Source: Novosphingobium sp. (GTDB lineage Bacteria > Pseudomonadota > Alphaproteobacteria > Sphingomonadales > Sphingomonadaceae). From it: 64,000 nucleotides of DNA. The notes under the pieces were generated by a model. That model worked only from the letters and a program-made list of their open reading frames with translations. It did not search any database and was not told the DNA's origin. The stretch's first letter is position 1. Each line of letters starts with the position of its first letter. Of the stretch, positions 61,038 through 64,000 are shown piece by piece. Location: assembly GCF_039595395.1 (NCBI RefSeq), contig NZ_JBCNLP010000006.1, positions 811,001 to 875,000 of the forward strand, in the 5' to 3' direction. The translations under genes were made by a program, and so were the position numbers.

Positions 61038-61347
61038 AGACTAGAGAGCAGTCGATGCCCAACATGCTGCGTATGCGATAGGAACTGTGCTTCGGTCTTT
61101 TTTTACCAAAAGCAAAAGAAACCGGCTGTCACCGCCACTGAACGGACGGCAGCTTATAGCGGCCCAGCCGGGCCCCCTGTACGTCGGCTTTGTCAGCCAA
61201 GGGGCTGAAAGGCCAGGCCTTGGCTGTCGCCAGATTGGTCGTGCTTCAGGTGTATCAGTGCTGCCTATGTCGATCCTAAAAATGATTATTATACTTTGGT
61301 GGTTTGCGATGGCTTAAGGGCGGCAAAACACTGTAAGGGAGAGAGAC
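61038..61347. other. Intergenic region before the second esterase
   Basis: 310 bases with one short GTG-initiated frame (61087-61317) that resembles nothing and that I do not accept as a gene. The promoter of the esterase presumably lies in the last 100 bases. Confidence 0.4.
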
Positions 61348-62289
61348 GTGCCGAAAGCCTTATTCCATCGGATCGGGTATATGCTCGTTCTGACCCTGTT
61401 GGGGACCTCGCCCGCCATGGCGCAGCGTGAGCCGCAGCAGGGAATGCCCGCGATGGTGCCTGCTCCCGCGCCGGCGGAGCCCGATGCGATACCGCTTTAC
61501 GGCAAGACGACCATGGGTAGCGCGGCCAGCGAAATCTGGTCGAAGGCTGGCGGTGTGGATTATACCGTGCGCAACGTCACCCGGCCTACGTTGACCCCCG
61601 TGCTGCCCGATCCGGCCAAAGCAACGGGCGCGGCTGTGGTGGTGGCGCCGGGCGGCGCGTTCATGCTGCTGGCGATGGATCATGAAGGCTGGGGGGTGGC
61701 GCGGGCGCTGGCGGACAGGGGAATCGCTGCCTTCGTGCTGAAATACCGTCTGTTGCCCACCCCGCGCGATGAAAGTGAAGCCGGCAACTACATGATGCGC
61801 ACAATGATGGCAGGGCTGACCGATCCGACCAAGCCGCCGAGCCTGACCAATCCTGATGCCGCGACCGATGGGCGTGAGGCGATCAAGCTGGTGCGGGCCA
61901 ACGCGGCGCGCTGGGGCGTTGATCCCTCCCGGGTAGGGATGATCGGCTTTTCCGCCGGGGCGATGACGGCCCTGCAGACTGTGCTGACAGCGGGGCCTCA
62001 AGAGAAGCCTGCCTTTTTCGGCTATATCTATGGGCCGCAGGCGCGGGTCGATGTCCCCGCGGATGCTCCGCCGATGTTTGATGCGCTGGCGCTTGATGAT
62101 CCACTGTTTCCCTCTCAGGGCTTCCCGATCGCACAGGGCTGGCTGGCCGCGAAGCGGCCGGTCGAGATCCATGGATATCAGAAGGGGAGCCATGGCTTCG
62201 GCCTGGGCGTGCCCGGTACGACCACAACACTGGTGATGGATGAGTTTATTGCTTGGCTGACAATGCACGGGTTCCTCACAAGACGGTGA
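61348..62289 (+). CDS. Secreted alpha/beta-hydrolase, paralogue of the esterase at 8776
   Basis: A 313-residue protein with a signal peptide ending at AMAQR. It aligns along its whole length with the esterase at 8776-9720: LTPVLPDPAKATGAAVVVAP, GWGVARALADRGIAAFVLKY, nucleophile elbow GFSAG with Ser202, and GSHGFGLG at the catalytic His. The start is GTG with AAGGGAGAG upstream. Unlike its paralogue it stands alone, far from glycosidases. Probably a carbohydrate acetyl esterase. Confidence 0.85.
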   Translation: MPKALFHRIGYMLVLTLLGTSPAMAQREPQQGMPAMVPAPAPAEPDAIPLYGKTTMGSAASEIWSKAGGVDYTVRNVTRPTLTPVLPDPAKATGAAVVVAPGGAFMLLAMDHEGWGVARALADRGIAAFVLKYRLLPTPRDESEAGNYMMRTMMAGLTDPTKPPSLTNPDAATDGREAIKLVRANAARWGVDPSRVGMIGFSAGAMTALQTVLTAGPQEKPAFFGYIYGPQARVDVPADAPPMFDALALDDPLFPSQGFPIAQGWLAAKRPVEIHGYQKGSHGFGLGVPGTTTTLVMDEFIAWLTMHGFLTRR

Positions 62290-62421
62290 GGTTGTGGTGT
62301 TGGTGTTAGGAATGGCACCTTACGAACCCAGAAATGAGTCAGCCGACAATCGTTCATTGTGGGATCGCAGGTGGCGTGAAGGCTGACACAATCTCTAGCA
62401 GATCGTGCCAGCCCCGGCGCA

Positions 62422-62805
62422 TTATCGCTTGTGGATCGCCGTCACTTCGCCGACGCTGCCCTTGATTGTGATATCGAAATCGACCTTGTCCCCCACGGCG
62501 ACGGCATCGGTGACACCTGGAGCCGCTTTGAAGCCCATCGTCATGGCAGGCCATTTCGCTTCGGGGATGGCGTCATGCGAGAGCGTGATCATACTGGCGG
62601 TCTTGTCGATCGCGGTCACGATCCCGTGGCCTTTGGCCTCAATGGCTGCCGCTGCCGAGGGCTCCATTGCCATGGCGCCCGGCATGCTGCTGGTGGCAGA
62701 AACAGGCTGGCTGCTGTCCTTAGATGCCGGTGCCTCGGCTTTCTTGTCGCAGGCAGCGGTCAGAGCGGCGAGGCCGAGCGCAATGGTCAATCGAAGGTAG
62801 GTCAT
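62422..62805 (-). CDS. cusF: CusF-like periplasmic copper-binding lipoprotein
   Basis: A 127-residue protein with a lipoprotein signal (ALGLAALTAAC, Cys19). The C-terminal ~80 residues form the CusF OB-fold: the metal ligands are seen as His in TLSHDAI, Trp in EAKWPAM and two Met in MTMGF. CusF hands Cu(I)/Ag(I) to the CusCBA efflux pump. It starts 15 bases after the cusA stop on the same strand, which fits a cusCBA-F operon. The lipid anchor and the Ser/Pro-rich linker are a variation on the soluble E. coli protein. Confidence 0.88.
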   Translation of the reverse strand: MTYLRLTIALGLAALTAACDKKAEAPASKDSSQPVSATSSMPGAMAMEPSAAAAIEAKGHGIVTAIDKTASMITLSHDAIPEAKWPAMTMGFKAAPGVTDAVAVGDKVDFDITIKGSVGEVTAIHKR

Positions 62806-62820
62806 GGTTTTCTCCTTGCT

Positions 62821-64000
62821 TTAAACGGGTTGGGTTCTGGATTTTGCCCGCCGTTGCCGAAGCAGCAGATAGGCGGCGGGCAGGACGAACATCGACAGCA
62901 GCGGCGCGGTCATCATGCCGCCGACCATCGGCGCGGCGATGCGGCTCATCACCTCCGACCCTGCCCCTGATCCCAGCAGGATCGGCAGCAGGCCGGCCAG
63001 GATCACCGCCACCGTCATGGCCTTGGGGCGCACGCGCAGCACCGCGCCTTCGCGGACGGCGGCCTGAACCTCGCCCTGGGCAGGATCGCCGTCGTGCTCC
63101 TCCAGCGCATTCTTCAGGTAGATCAGCATCACCACGCCGAACTCGGCCGCGACGCCGGCCAGCGCGATGAAGCCGACCCCGGTGGCCACCGACAGGTTGA
63201 AGCCCAGCAGATAGAGCAGCCAGATGCCGCCGGTCAGGGCGAAGGGCAGTGTTCCCATGATCAGCGCGGCCTCGTCGAAGCGCCCGAAGGTCAGGTAGAG
63301 CAGCACGAAGATGATCAGCAGCGTGGCCGGCACCACCAGCTTCAGCCGGGCGGTGGCCCGCTCCAGGTATTCGAACTGGCCGGAGTAGGCGATGCTGACG
63401 CCGGGCGAGAGCCTGACATCCTTCGCCACCGCATGCTGCAGGTCACCGACCACCGAGCGCCAGGTCGCGCCCGCGCACGTCGATGTAGACCCAGCCGGAA
63501 GGCCGGGCGTTCTCGCTCTTGAGCATGGGCGGGCCGTCGGTGATCGCAATGTTCGCGACGGTCCCAAGCGTGATCTGCTGCCCCGAGGGCGTCAGGACCG
63601 GCAAGGCCTGCAGGCCTTCAAGACTGTCGCGCAACTCGCGCGGATAGCGCACGCTGATCGGGTAGCGGGCCAGGCCCTCGACCGTCTCGCCGATCGTCTC
63701 GCCGCCCACCGCGCCGGAGACGATGGCCTGCACATCGGCGATGTTCAGGCCGTAGCGGGCCGCCGCCGCGCGGTCGATGTCGACGTCGATGTAGCGCCCG
63801 CCGGTCAGCCGCTCGGCCAGCGCCGAGCTGACGCCGGGAATGCGCTTGGCCACTGTTTCGACATCATGGGCGATGCGATCGAGCTCGGCGGGATCGGCGC
63901 CGGATACCTTGACGCCGATCGGGCTCTTGATGCCGGTGGCCAGCATGTCGATGCGGTTGCGGATCGGCGGCACCCAGACGTTGGCCAGGCCGGGCACCCT
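62821..64000 (-). pseudogene. cusA: CusA-like heavy-metal RND efflux pump, C-terminal part, frameshifted
   Basis: The window holds roughly the last 390 of about 1040 residues; the 5' part lies beyond 64,000. The first block (IRNRIDMLATGIKSPIGVKV, VSSALAERLTGGRYIDVDI, SGWVYIDVRGRDLA) is in one frame down to a TGA at 63443; the rest (SVVGDLQHAVAKDV, QFEYLERATARLKLVVP, LLGFNLSVATGVGFIAL, PLLSMFVLPAAYLLL) is in another. A single extra base near 63,470 explains the break. It is followed by cusF. Either the pump is inactivated or this is a sequencing error. Confidence 0.8.

Noticed and set aside
61087..61317. 76-codon GTG-started frame before the second esterase
   Set aside because: No ribosome site, no motif, and a hydrophobic end that arises from AT-rich spacer sequence.

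Overview
The window reads as the chromosome (or a large secondary replicon) of a GC-rich alphaproteobacterium of the Sphingomonadales, with Novosphingobium or Sphingomonas the best guess. The grounds are the Caulobacter/Sphingomonas-type TonB-dependent receptors, a TonB receptor followed by a TPR-sulfotransferase, a DUF5690 transporter, Tat-exported glycosidases and the overall codon usage. This is inferred from protein resemblance; no rRNA or other marker gene is present. I found no tRNA, rRNA or CRISPR array.

1-25.6 kb is a carbohydrate-utilisation locus. It holds the tail of one TonB receptor, a complete TonB receptor, a GH3 beta-glycosidase with a PA14 domain, a secreted protein of unknown function, a GH43 enzyme with a ricin-like domain and a secreted esterase, all on the plus strand. 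Then come a minus-strand operon (zinc alcohol dehydrogenase, aldo/keto reductase, FucP-type sugar permease), a truncated L-fuconolactonase, and a plus-strand operon GH97 - GH95 - IclR regulator - GH31(PA14). A divergent esterase / GH2(CBM32-like) pair closes it. GH31 alpha-xylosidase, GH95 alpha-L-fucosidase, GH2 beta-galactosidase, GH3 beta-glucosidase and esterases together suggest side-chain removal from acetylated, fucosylated xyloglucan oligosaccharides, with fucose uptake and oxidation attached. No endo-xyloglucanase is visible.

26.5-35.4 kb holds a GlxA-type regulator, an HD-domain protein, an NTF2-like/aldo-keto reductase/MarR/NmrA operon, an oppositely oriented acyltransferase-like membrane protein/MarR operon that shares a control region with it, and an MHS-family transporter. 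35.6-39.4 kb is a graveyard of IS5- and IS3-family fragments around a low-GC secreted ClpP-like protein, ending in a tyrosine-recombinase tail.

39.7-46.7 kb has a Slam-type outer-membrane translocator with its probable surface lipoprotein, a decayed nucleotidyltransferase-HEPN gene, and a large membrane protein divergent from a membrane-anchored LuxR-type regulator. 46.7-56.0 kb is a compact gene set that looks like organophosphonate use: DUF5690 transporter and LysR regulator on the minus strand, then TonB receptor, TPR-sulfotransferase, FAD-dependent aminophosphonate oxidoreductase and phosphonoacetaldehyde hydrolase on the plus strand.

56.2-64 kb is patchy: a NADAR protein, a methyltransferase/membrane-protein pair, a truncated corA, a frameshifted aspartyl protease, two small secreted proteins, a paralogue of the 8.8 kb esterase, and a copper-efflux cusF with a frameshifted cusA running off the window.
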